The notes under the pieces: model-generated | Database searches by the model: none | What the model saw: only the letters and a program-made list of their open reading frames with translations | Told to the model about the DNA's origin: nothing | Translations under genes and position numbers: made by a program | Assembly: GCA_047967505.1 (NCBI GenBank) | Contig: CM106539.1 | Reading direction: 5' to 3' (one strand) | DNA: 64,000 nt | Source of the DNA: Dipteris shenzhenensis | Lineage: Eukaryota > Polypodiophyta > Polypodiopsida > Gleicheniales | Shown here: positions 34,610-44,652 of the stretch, piece by piece | Layout of the letters: each line of letters starts with the position of its first letter | Numbering within the stretch: the stretch's first letter is position 1

Positions 34610-35330
34610 TGAATTCCAGTTTTTTGGAAGATTTTGTTTCTTGACTTGCTTGTTTATTTTTGCTTAGTCACCTTTTCCTTTCTTCTTTATTTCTTGTTTT
34701 TTTTCTCTTTTGTTTATTTGACGTATTTTAGTAAGCACTGGGTTTGCCCAAGAGACTCCGCGGGTCTTTAGAAACCCAGTATAGCTGATTATGCTTGGGC
34801 ACTGATGGCGACATAAGTGTTGCTTTGCTTTCTAAGTATGTCTTCTTTTTGTTTTTCTTAAAAGATTTTGTTTACCTCTTTTTTCTTCTCTTTCATTTTC
34901 TCTTTTATTTTCTGTGTAGATTTTTGGTCTTTAGAACAACAAAAAATCTAAATTTGTATGATTGGACTTATTCTAGTCTTACAAAGGTATATTTCTCTAT
35001 CACCTTAGCGGACATGTAAATTCTTTGAATTTTCGTCCAAGTGGTGATCAGTTGTTCAACTACATCGATTTATCTTACGGGGGTGCAGAAGCCCCAATAG
35101 CTAAAATTCTTCTCAATTATTCTTATTATTATTTTAATTCTTTTCTTTTTGTTTAATAATTTATTATTATATTTTTAAAATTCTCTCTCTCTCTCTCTCT
35201 TTTAATTTTTTAATTTATTTCTTTTTTTGTTTACTTTTTTAATTGTCATTTTTATTTTAACCAACAGGGCGATCTCCTAGGATGTCATTTGGCTCCTATG
35301 ACATTCCGTTGTAGTAGTAAGGGAGGAGTT

Positions 35331-36331
35331 TGTTGGAAAGGTCACCTCCCCATTTGTAAGCCCCCATATGAGCATGGGGGGGTGAACCTAGGGTTTGAGT
35401 GTCTGTCACATGGGCATCTGATTGGATGCCATGTGGGCAAGAATCACAGAGATGGTGGGTACCTGGAGCTAGGATGGATCTGCAGTAGCAAAAGGCGAAG
35501 CAGTAGCCAGCACAAGGAACCCGTATGGCGCAGTACACGTGGCTGGGAAGAGGGCCTAGCAGAGGCATAGACATGGCAGGGAGTGCAGGCCCAGATCTGC
35601 AGCAAGGAATGTGACTGTCAGTGGGCAGGTGGCAGGCCTTTTATAGGCTGCATATTTGCCTTGAATGGAGGGCCAAAAGCCCTGGAAGTTTGGGCCATAA
35701 AAGGCCTGGGTTGTGTGCCTTATAGGGCTGGACCAGCCACAGACTGGTCGGCCAGTCTGTACCAGGCTGGTCGGTTTTTATCAGCCCCCCCTTGGGGCCT
35801 ATATAAGGAGGCCATTCAGGCCTCATTTCAACATCATCTGGAGCAGCAATTCCACCAGCAGAAGGAGCAGCAGCAGGGCTACCTTTGGGCCTACAGTCAG
35901 GAGGAGAAAGAAGTATCTTGTGCTGCAGACTTAGCTTGCAGGAAGCTGCCCACCTAGACTGGTTTCCAGACAGCAAGGTGGAGAAGATCATTCTAGACAG
36001 AAAGTTTACTTACGCTCGAGGTGGAGCACGCGGACTCTAGTCTAGAGATAGCCAGCAGATAGGAGAAGGACTTTTGTGGTAAGATCAGAGGACCACACCA
36101 TTGGTGGGACTCTGGATCTGTCTCTCTTGTATTGTGTCCATACTTGTGGACGGAAATATATTATATGGTGGTTTCTCTATCTGGTTTGGTTCATTGTCTA
36201 TTGATGAGTCTGCACACCTATTGAATGCACATAAGTAAAGAAGTTTGTGATTCCACACCCACACCGCACACTGTGTGAGCTCCTGGGCATTATTTCCGCT
36301 GCGTGTACCCTCTGTTGGGTATTTTCTAACA
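35331..36331 (+). repeat. Copia-3 5' LTR
   Basis: 1001 bp. TATATAAG at about 35800-35807 is the likely TATA box. A GACTGGTCGGCCAGTCTG palindrome-like word lies just upstream (about 35744-35761) and is expanded in the 3' LTR. Confidence 0.92.
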
Positions 36332-36556
36332 TGGTATCAGAGCCCAAGTAGGAGGCTCACAGGTGTGGGAGCCTGAAGGCAGGGACCTTGCTGAAGGACG
36401 ACCCTGATTCAGAAGCTCTAGGGAATCGACTTCCACGACTGGAGGATTGTGCCCTTGCGAGAAGGAGGGTGACTCAGGTTCAGTCAAGTGCGTTCAGAGT
36501 TCTGGTTTACTGAAATTGAGTTTGGTTGACTTTGCTGAGTGGTATATACAGCAGAG

Positions 36557-38425
36557 ATGTCGACAGCCTCTTCAGCCCCTGCTATCCCTTCCTCCTCCTC
36601 CAGTTTTCTCTCTTTCACTATCCCTAACTTTGGTGAGTCTGGGAACCTGGACGGGACTAATTACCCGATCTGGAAAGTGAAGATCCGGAGTCATTTAGTG
36701 GCTCGGAAGTTGTGGAAGCTGACCACGGGAGAGGAGTCGAAGCTGGCAGATATGGTGGACAGTAAAGGGAAGGTACTCATGGTAGTAGATAGAGAGGAGC
36801 TTGAAGCTTGGGAAGAAAGACATGCCCATGCCCTGGCAATAATCATAGGGACTACGGCGGACTCTGTTCTTCCGCATATCCAGCTGGCCGAGACGTCAGT
36901 AGAGGCGTGGGCCACCCTGAAGGATCTGTACGAGACAGATAATACCTCCCAGATCGTGCTTCTTCAGCATCAACTCTACAATCTTGATATGGAAGAAGGC
37001 GATACGGTAACATAGCCATCTGACAAAGGTCAAGGTGGTGCGGGATCAGCTGGCAGCAATTGGTCAGAAGACAGACTCATGCCATCTGGCCTTGATGGTA
37101 CTGAGAAGATTGCCTCGGAGTTTCAAGAGCTTTGTTACAGCTGTGACAGCAGGACAGAGGACCAAACCTCTGACATTTGAGGAGTTGTGTCCCTTACTGC
37201 TACAGGAGGAAGCTCGGGAGAAGCTCTACAACGAGGACAAAGATGACAAGGCGATGCTGGTGAAGGATTCCGCAGGTAAGGGAAAGGGCAAGCCTAACGG
37301 TGGCAAGTCCAATAAAGACGACTCTGACGACGAGGGGACTTCGAAGAGGAAGCACAAGAAGAAGTGTTTCTATTGTGATACGCCCGGACATTTTGCAAAG
37401 AACTGCAGAAAGAAAAAGGCGGATCTGAAAAACAAACAGGAGTCTGACCCAGATTCAGAGGGAAAAGCCAAAGCTAATGTGGTAATCGAAGAATTGCTCC
37501 TGGTGACATCACCGAGTGTTACCGAGGTCAGGTATGTTGATCCTGAAATCACAGTAAGGATGTCTGACATAGAGATGTGGGTCGACGAGGAGTTAGATGC
37601 CTTTGTGAAGGTGAAGGACAGTATGGAGTGCTTGGTACCTTCTAGGTGTGTAGCTGTTGACACTGACACGAGGATGGATTCCATGGAAAGCCCTGGGGTC
37701 TCATGGTCAGATGGATGCTGGACTTCAGAAGGGGACAGTACAGGATTACACAGGATCTTGGCGGGTGCCTCATTGAGGTATAGGGTTTGCTTTCAGAGCG
37801 AACATTCAGGCAGTACAATAGTCTGGTATGTATTTGATATTCTGCATTTGAGTCTTTATAGCATGCTGTGGGGAGAGTCTGCTCTTCATTTGTCTCAGGT
37901 GATAAGAGATTGGAAGGAATTGGCCTTCTTCGAAGGCAGAAGGGGAAGTATTGGTGCTTCTTCAAATCTCGGACGCAGATTGCTAGAAGGTGGTGGACAA
38001 AGAGTACTGAAGCCAGAAGAGTACCTGCTTGAGAACTCAGCGAGAGTTCATGGTCCAGGTTATCTGGAAATATTCATTGGTTGCAGACCTTGCCAAAGGA
38101 AGGACGGGTTGAAACAGACCCTCAGAGCATGGTGCCTGGAAGACTCCAGGTTGTTCACTCATTATGAGGGGGACGACTGGAAGATCGTGACGGCTGGGTT
38201 GCTCGAGTTCAGAGGCGGGAATGTGACTGAAGGAGGTGGTACCAGGAGGTGCTACCAGGATGGTGTGCGGAAGCAGAACCGGACCTGGTGGAGCAGGAGC
38301 CACTGGATGAAAAGTCAAGAAAAGATTTCGACACCAAAAGGTTCCAGAGGACTACGACCAGGGAGTTACTGGAGCATCTTCATCGACGTGTTGGCATTGG
38401 GCTGGGATGTGTCGGTGAGAGGGGG
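36557..38425 (+). pseudogene. Copia-3 gag, with a frameshift
   Basis: From ATG 36557 the Gag N-terminus reads MSTASSAPAIPSS, then FGESGNLDGTNYPIWKVKIR (the NYxxWK-type signature of copia Gag) and WATLKDLYETDN. One extra T near 37012 causes a stop (37013-37015); the fold resumes in the next frame (SHLTKVKVVRDQLAAIGQ), reaching the CCHC knuckle CFYCDTPGHFAKNC (about 37365-37406) and a lysine-rich tail. Beyond about 37500 the frame stays open to 38484, overlapping the 3' LTR, but the sequence is not recognisable as protease. Gag would assemble particles and package the RNA. Confidence 0.85.
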
Positions 38426-39768
38426 TGTTGGAAAGGTCACCTCCCCATCTGTAAGCCCCCATATGAGGAGAGCATGGGGGGGGTGAACCTAGGGTTTGAG
38501 TGTCTGTCACATGGGCATCTGATTGGATGCCATGTGGGCAAGAATCACAGAGATGGTGGGTACCTGGAGCTAGGATGGATCTGGAGTAGCAAAAGGCGAA
38601 GCAGTAGCCAGCACAAGGAACCCGTATGGCGCAGTACACGTGGCTGGGAAGAGGGCCTGGCAGAGGCACAGACATGGCAGGGAGTGCAGGCCCAGATCTG
38701 CAGCAAGGAATGTGACTGTCAGTGGGCAGGTGGCAGGCCTTTTATAGGCTGCATATTTGCCTTGAATGGAGGGCCAAAAGCCCTGGAAGTTTGGGCCATA
38801 AAAGGCCTGGGTTGTGTGCCTTATAGGGCTGGACCAGCCATCTGATTGGATGCCATGTGGGCAAGAATCACAGAGATGGTGGGTACCTGGAGCTAGGATG
38901 GATCTGGAGTAGCAAAAGGCGAAGCAGTAGCCAGCACAAGGAACCCGTATGGCGCAGTACACGTGGCTGGGAAGAGGGCCTGGCAGAGGCACAGACATGG
39001 CAGGGAGTGCAGGCCCAGATCTGCAGCAAGGAATGTGACTGTCAGTGGGCAGGTGGCAGGCCTTTTATAGGCTGCATATTTGCCTTGAATGGAGGGCCAA
39101 AAGCCCTGGAAGTTTGGGCCATAAAAGGCCTGGGTTGTGTGCCTTATAGGGCTGGACCAGCCACAGACTGGTCGGCCAGTCTGGTCGGCCAGTCTGTACC
39201 AGGCTGGTCGGTTTTTATCAGCCGCCCCTTGGGGCCTATATAAGGAGGCCATTCAGGCCTCATTTCAACATCATCTGGAGCAGCAATTCCACCAGCAGAA
39301 GGAGCAGCAGCAGGGCTACCTTTGGGCCTACAGTCAGGAGGAGAAAGAAGTATCTTGTGCTGCAGACTTAGCTTGCAGGAAGCTGCCCACCTAGACTGGT
39401 TTCCAGACAGCAAGGTGGAGAAGATCATTCTAGACAGAAAGTTTACTTACGCTCGAGGTGGAGCACGCGGACTCTAGTCTAGAGATAGCCAGCAGATAGG
39501 AGAAGGACTTTTGTGGTAAGATCAGAGGACCACACCATTGGTGGGACTCTGGATCTGTCTCTCTTGTATTGTGTCCATACTTGTGGACGGAAATATATTA
39601 TATGGTGGTTTCTCTATCTGGTTTGGTTCATTGTCTATTGATGAGTCTGCACACCTATTGAATGCACATAAGTAAAGAAGTTTGTGATTCCACACCCACA
39701 CCGCACACTGTGTGAGCTCCTGGGCATTATTTCCGCTGCGTGTACCCTCTGTTGGGTATTTTCTAACA
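38426..39768 (+). repeat. Copia-3 3' LTR with internal tandem duplication
   Basis: 1343 bp, against 1001 bp for the 5' LTR. The excess is fully explained by a 323-bp tandem duplication (38516-38838 repeated at 38839-39161), a 13-bp repeat of GGTCGGCCAGTCT near 39178-39195, and 6 bp near 38467-38480. TATA is at about 39237-39244. Confidence 0.92.
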
Positions 39769-40284
39769 GAGTTACCTTGGGACGAGTAACGACTGTGCAA
39801 GCAAGCCCCCCCTAAATACTAGTCTCGCTCCTACTAGAGTTAGGGGATATAGCAAGGGAGAAATTGCCTAGGGATGGGTAGGGAGAGTGCAAGCAAGTTC
39901 CCCAATGTTGGATCGTTTGACCTCACCGAACAACATTGGAAATACTAGTGATGGTCTTCAATCTTGCCTCTTTGGTAGGTGATTTAGTTGGGTCTAGCTC
40001 GGTAAATCAAAAGAAAAAAGCTAGAAGAAACATACATAGAGAAAGGTTTAACTTTTTAGCTATGTAAAAACTTTAGGACAAAAGGCTTTCAACTATGGAG
40101 AGATAAGTAAAAAGCTTGTACTTTCTGGCCAAGGAAGCTAAGATTGAAGCTTTAGAGTACATGCCCTAGTTTCAAAAGAGAGTTTGATTGAATATGCTTG
40201 TGCTTTCTGAGTTAGGAATGTAATTTTGCCTCCTTGTAGGAAGTGATACATAAGTGTAAAGGGTCCATTTAGCTTTTTATGTTT

Positions 40285-40289
<5 letters not shown>

Positions 40290-40341
<52 letters not shown>

Positions 40342-40357
40342 AAGAAAGAAAGAAAGT
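40290..40357 (+). repeat. (GA)n(GAAA)n microsatellite at the PLE unit 1 end
   Basis: GA run to about 40337, then GAAA units to about 40356, between the PLE 3' untranslated region and a LINE-tail-like segment. Confidence 0.9.
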
Positions 40358-40905
40358 GTATTATTGTCCACTAAAGGCCAAAATGGGCCCATGGGACATC
40401 AAGAACTCTGCGTACAAGATAGCACAAAATCAACGTGCCACAAAGAAGAGGCATCGTCGAATATCATCTAAGTGCTACGCAATACAATGCAAGTGAGAGT
40501 ACATAATGTCAAATCCGAGCCTAAATACAAAGTAAGCTAGATGCAAGGAAACCGCCCCTGGGTGCAAAATGGGGGGATGAGTACAATATGTCAATGCAAA
40601 GATACAAGTCCATGTATCACGGAGTCTGAGAACCAAAATAATACTGGAAATCCTGTCCATCGACTCTGCCTCCTGCTATGAGAGTACAAATCTGAGCAAA
40701 AGTGAGGTGAGCGGCTGGTGGAGCGAGATCTCCATGAGTAAGTCTCCTCCGAAAAGCTGCCATCATCCTGGATCGTCTGGAGATGAAGCGGCGAGTACGT
40801 CCCCTATGTAACAAGATCCTGCGGCGTCTACAAACCATCTCATATGTACATCCACAGGGTGGAGGCATGTGTCCAGTGTGAGCTCTGACCTCCTCGTGCT
40901 TGACT
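40358..40905 (-). other. Probable LINE 3' tail segment between PLE units 1 and 2
   Basis: On the minus strand the segment ends in GTGGACAATAATACACTTTC followed by (CTTT)n. This is the same layout as the end of the LINE piece at 33538 (GTGGACGATAATA plus microsatellite). The rest is not clearly homologous to that LINE and contains no convincing ORF (an 83-codon frame at 40617-40868 is not recognisable). I infer a second LINE 3' untranslated fragment. Confidence 0.45.
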
Positions 40906-41748
40906 TAATTCGAGTTTTTTGGAAGATTTTGTTTCTTGACTTGCTTAGTCACCTTCTTCCTTTCTTCTTTATTTCTTGTTTTCTCTCTTTTGTATATTTG
41001 ACGTATTTTAGCAAGCACTGGGTTTGCCCAAGAGACTCCGCGGGTCTTTAGAAACGCAGTATAGCTTCTTATGCTTGGGTACTGATGACGACATAAGTGT
41101 TGCTTTGCTTGCTAAGTATGTCTTCCTTTTGTTTTTCTTAAAAGTTTTTGTTTACCTCTTTTTTCTTTTCTTTTATTTTTTGTGTAGATTTTTGGTCTTT
41201 AGAACAACCAAAAATCTAAATTTATATGATTGGACTTATTCTAGTTTTACAAAGGTTTATTTTTCTATCACCTTAGCGGACATTTGAATGCTTTGAATTT
41301 TCGTCCAAGTGGTGTTCAACTTTTTAACTACATCGATTTATCTTACGCGGGTGCAGAAACTCCAACAGCTAAAATTCTTCTCAATTATTCTTATTATTAT
41401 TTTAATTATTTTCTTTTTGTTTAATAATTTATTTATTAAAAAAATTTCTCTCTTTTAATTTTTTAATTTTTATTGTTAAAATTTTAAATTTATTTCTTTT
41501 TTAGTTTACTTTTTTTATTGTCATTTTTATTTTAGTTTTTTATAAAAAGTGTGCTTTTGCGTTTTGTTTTAGTTGCTCTCATTTGTTTATTTCACTGCTC
41601 ATTTCTCTTTTCTTGTCTTTGGTAATGACCGCTTTATTTTTATTTATCTTTTTAATTAATTTATTTTTAATATTGGTGACTTTCCTTTTCTCTTTCTCTT
41701 TCTTTGGTGCTTCTAGGTTGATTAAGCTCTTACAGTGGCCTTGGGGCC

Positions 41749-42770
41749 TTGGCTAACCCTACCTGTAATCGCCAGTTTGGGAGACGAGTAACGACTGTGC
41801 AAGCAAGCCCCCCTTTAAATACTAGAGTTGGGGGATGTAGCAAGGGAGAAATTGCCTTGGGATGGGCAGGGAGAGTGCAAGCAAGTTTCCCAATGTGGGA
41901 TCATTTGACCTCACCGAAAAACATTGGAAATACTAGTGATGGTCTTGTCTCTTTGGTAGGTGATTTAGTTGGGTCTAGTTCGGTAAATCAAAACAAAAAA
42001 GTTAGAAGAAACATATATAGAGAAAGGTTTAACTTTTGAGCTAGGTCAAACATGAATAATCTTCATGATTTTGAGGAAGGTAACATTAATTGGTCTAACT
42101 TTAAGGCTTTATTAGTTAGCACTCATTATACTAATAATAACATGAGAATTCTTAATGAACTAAGACGTCTTAGAAACAAGCATCTCAAGGCTTCAATTTC
42201 TTTTAGTCCTATTCATGCCACGCAAGTAATTTATGTTGTCTATAACATACATAGTAGTAATATGCTTTATGTAGGACAAACCTATGGGACAGCTTTTATT
42301 CGTTTTCAAGAACATGTTAGGGAAGCTCGAAAAGTTCATAGGAAGGATTCCTTAATTGAGAATTCAAACCCTTATATGCGGCAATGGCAAAGTTTGGTTT
42401 CGAATCTTTTCGTTGCTTTCCCATTGAGCATATAGAGGGTCATTTTAATAATGCCAAGGATTTTTACAAGACTGCTCGTCCTTGGGAATTGTTTTGGATG
42501 AGAACTTTACACACTTTCTTCCAAGAGGTTTTAATTTGGAAGGAAAATCAACTCTTCGTAAAAATAAAAGAACCTGTAAAAAGAACCCTTTGATGTGGAG
42601 AACTGATATCAAGCCCTTTAACATTCCTCTTTACCAACATAGTCATACACCTAACCTCGTATGGAAACCTAAAGTTATGTTACGGGGTTGTCCTAGCTCT
42701 CCTGCAATCTCACAGTTGTTCGTGAGTTGCCTCCCTCACTTCCTCTTCCTCCACTTCCTCCTCCTTTAGT
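41749..42770 (+). pseudogene. PLE unit 2 N-terminal region and GIY-YIG endonuclease
   Basis: A frame from 41749 runs to a TGA at 42037-42039, where unit 0 has TTA (Leu), so one substitution broke a continuous protein. It continues at 42052 with HATQVIYVVYNIHSSNMLYVGQT and AFIRFQEH. A one-base loss in an A-run near 42367, relative to unit 0, shifts frame to FCFPIEHIEGHFNNAKDFY and ARPWELFWMRTLHTFF, followed by further shifts. The catalytic Tyr, Arg and Glu codons are all still present. The domain is fused upstream of RT with a lysine-rich, knuckle-free lead segment. Confidence 0.83.
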
Positions 42771-42986
42771 TCCTTTAACTTCCTCAGTTCCAAGAGTTTT
42801 TGCTTCTGGAGACTATAAAAGAAGACTACTCTACCTAGATAGATTAATGTCTCTGGTCTTTTTTCAATAAAAGTTTTTGAAAAATATAATGTCAAAGTTC
42901 TTTTTAAACTTCAATACACCTTGGAAAACTTCTCTTTTGAGAATTTGAATCTAAATAAGCTCCGTTATATATAACTTAAAACTTCG

Positions 42987-43405
42987 TTGGATCGCTTCTT
43001 AAAAGTAAAAGCTTCCTTTCAAAGCAAAGAAGTCTATCTAAATCAAGAATTGTTGATTTGTATTTTTACTTCTTGCTCTCTTGACAAGATAGGCTTAAAC
43101 TCAATTTTGAAGTCTCCTGAAGTTATGGATTCTCTCCCTCATTTTGTGAGAAGAATTTGGACAAATCCTGTAGTAGCTTGGAAGTATGTAAAAACTTTAG
43201 GACAAAAGGCTTTCAACTATGGAGAGATAGGTAAAAGGCTTTTAGAGCATTCAAAATCTTCTATCCTTAGAGAACCTTGTTGTTGTAAAATCAGAGATTC
43301 CAAAGCTTTATTGATGCTGATTTAGGACATGTAGTCACAACTTATACCTCAATTTTGCTTTCTAGTGACTTAAGAGACCTTTTCATCAAAGGCACGAAAT
43401 TTTGA
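42987..43405 (+). pseudogene. PLE unit 2 linker domain with CxC motif
   Basis: LDKIGLNSILKSPEVMDSLPHFVRRIW leads to ILREPCCCKIRDSKAL, a Cys-x-Cys motif, and, after a one-base shift near 43310, to LGHVVTTYTSILLSSDLRDLFIKGTKF. A CxC motif followed by a His-Val-(Ile/Val)-Thr block and a Leu-Arg-x-Leu...Lys-Gly-x-Lys block is the linker signature I associate with Naiad/Chlamys-type PLEs between nuclease and RT. Its role is not established; it may bind zinc. Confidence 0.7.
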
Positions 43406-44128
43406 TTGTACTCTTTTAAAGAGTCTTGCCTTTTAAAAGCAATCGATAAGGGAATCTCAAAGTTTGTTTTGCAATTAGAAGAATGTTTAGGAGTTCAAAA
43501 TATCTTATCAGAATGGAAAGGGAAGATTTTGAAGAAAGTTTCCTTGAAACCAGAAGAAGTCCCTTCGGGTAATTGCTCAAAGCAAAGTAACCATCTTTCT
43601 AAAGAAGATGAAACTCTTCTTCGAAAATTCCATAGGAATTTTGTCATTTCTTATATGGACAAATGTTCCGATAACTTTGTTTTTATTTGCAAAAAGTTTT
43701 ACTTAGAATGTCTTTTGAGAGAAGTGAACTCGTCTGCCAAAACTTACGCCCTTGCCTTAGTTTCTCAAAAGGATTTGATCTCAAAACACCAGAGTTTTTG
43801 CAAGTCTTCTAGGTTTCTTTGCAATCCAAGTATCCCTTTTCTTTGTGCTGCTTGGAAGTTCAACAAAACTCCAAATAAGCCAAGATTTATTGCAGCTGCT
43901 TGTGAGACTACTTTGACGGATGTCTCTAAATGGCTAAGCTACTGCTTCAAAGCCATGTTGCCTAGTGTCCATGAACTTTGGAGGGACTTATTAAAGGAGG
44001 CAAATGTCCCCTCGCACTCAAGTTGGATTTTAAATGATTATGTAGGAGTGATTCTTGTAGTGATGCAAAGTGCTAAAAGTCGAGAAAACATGGAGAAGGA
44101 ATCTAAACTCCTGACTCTTGTGAATTGA
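43406..44128 (+). pseudogene. PLE unit 2 N-terminal reverse transcriptase region
   Basis: 240 open codons without the RT active site. Recognisable PLE blocks: YMDKCSDNFVFICKKFYLECLLREV (equivalent of the ADKxxNxVxVxKK block before RT1), then IPFLCAAWKFNKTPNKPRFIAAACETT (equivalent of the PKxHKxPxKxRFIAxSxxCST block), SKWLSYCFKAM and SSWILNDYVG. It ends where the Phe-Asp-Phe...Leu-Tyr catalytic block should begin. The long open frame suggests the deletion of the core is not very old, or that this stretch decays slowly. Confidence 0.8.
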
Positions 44129-44154
44129 ACTGCACTTCAAGGGGGGATTCTTGT

Positions 44155-44533
44155 GTTTTCTTAGATCTTAGACTTTCTCAATATACCATAGGATTAGAGG
44201 TTGATATTTACGATAAACGTGAACGAACCTGAATATAGTGGTTTACACATTATAAAAATGCCTCACATTGACCCAAACATTTCTGATTTGGCAAAATATG
44301 GAGTCATTTCTTCCCAATTCCATAGATTTTCCCACCTTTGTACAACTATGGAGTCTTTTATCACTCAATGTAGTAATTTGATCACTGTACTATGGAAAAT
44401 AATGAAAAAAGTACACGCAATCTTAGATATGAAGTCTTTTATCTATGGTGTATTGGCCTTAGGTATGCTTAGAATGATTGAACATAAGCTGAAAACAAAA
44501 AGTGGGGAGTTGAATAGCGTGTTTTTCTTTTAG
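44155..44533 (+). pseudogene. PLE unit 2 RT block 7 and thumb
   Basis: FLDLRLSQYTIGLEVDIYDKRE is followed, after a one-base shift near 44222, by EPEYSGLHIIKMPHIDPNISDLAKYG and SSQFHRFSHLCTTMESFITQCSNLI. This corresponds to the segment after the YxDD strand in PLE RTs (FLDL, YDKR, the PH-x-x-S-N-I-S block and the RF..C block). The core with the two catalytic Asp is deleted between about 44110 and 44155. Confidence 0.8.
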
Positions 44534-44652
44534 TTTCAAAAGAGAGTTTGATTGAGTATGCTTGTGCTTTCTAAGTTAGGAATGTAATTTTGCCTCTTTG
44601 TAGGAAGCGATACATAAATTAAATAAGAGAGAGAGGGGAGAGAGAGAGAGAG

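Larger units (their letters stand above)
35331..39768 (+). mobile_element. Copia-3: recent gag-only (TR-GAG type) LTR retrotransposon
   Basis: The 5' LTR (35331-36331, 1001 bp) and 3' LTR (38426-39768, 1343 bp) start TGTTGG and end CTAACA, flanked by target duplication GAGTT (35326-35330 and 39769-39773). The primer site TGGTATCAGAGCCC (36332-36345) and a polypurine tract (about 38417-38425) are in place. The 2.1-kb interior has a copia gag but no protease, integrase or RT, so it must be mobilised in trans. Apart from indels, the LTRs differ at only about five sites, so the insertion is young. It landed in PLE unit 1, inside the bZIP intron, in sense orientation. Confidence 0.93.
34608..40289 (+). 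mobile_element. PLE unit 1: internally deleted copy, interrupted by Copia-3
   Basis: The leader (34608-35330) starts TTTTTTGGAAGATTTTG-like, as at 40913 and 44665. After Copia-3, the copy resumes at 39769 with ACGAGTAACGACTGTGCAAG and the pre-nuclease region. At about 40064 it jumps from the FNFLA codons straight to the linker sequence TAAAAACTTTAGGACAAAAGG, deleting the whole GIY-YIG. A second jump at about 40115 leads, through the same 48-base gypsy filler as unit 0, to the 3' untranslated region (about 40165-40289). It is a doubly deleted, non-coding copy. Confidence 0.78.
40906..44625 (+). mobile_element. PLE unit 2: most complete Penelope-like element, N-terminal GIY-YIG
   Basis: In order on the plus strand: leader (40906-41740); a pre-nuclease frame from 41749; the GIY-YIG domain (about 42220-42640); a linker with CCC/CxC and GHVVT motifs (42980-43400); the N-terminal RT region (43400-44110); a gap where RT blocks 2-6 should be; RT block 7 and thumb (44160-44520); and a 3' untranslated region matching units 0 and 1 (44533-44625). 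Endonuclease before RT is the permuted order of the Chlamys/Naiad/Hydra group of PLEs, not of canonical Penelope (nuclease C-terminal). No LTRs or target duplication are seen; the unit is head-to-tail with unit 3. Confidence 0.85.

Noticed and set aside
35289-36000. ORFs on both strands of the Copia-3 LTRs
   Set aside because: They recur in both LTRs and overlap on both strands, as expected for GC-rich non-coding LTR sequence.
41078-41115. CTGATGA in the PLE leader as a hammerhead ribozyme core
   Set aside because: The heptamer is present in unit 2 but reads CTGATGG and ATGATGA in units 1 and 3. No GAAA follows the next stem (GACATA/TATGTC) and no cleavage triplet is placed correctly. The strand order fits an HDV-like pseudoknot better.
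42037-42039. In-frame TGA in PLE unit 2 as a selenocysteine codon (some Naiad elements are selenoproteins)
   Set aside because: Unit 0 has TTA at the same codon and no selenocysteine insertion element is evident; a single substitution explains it.
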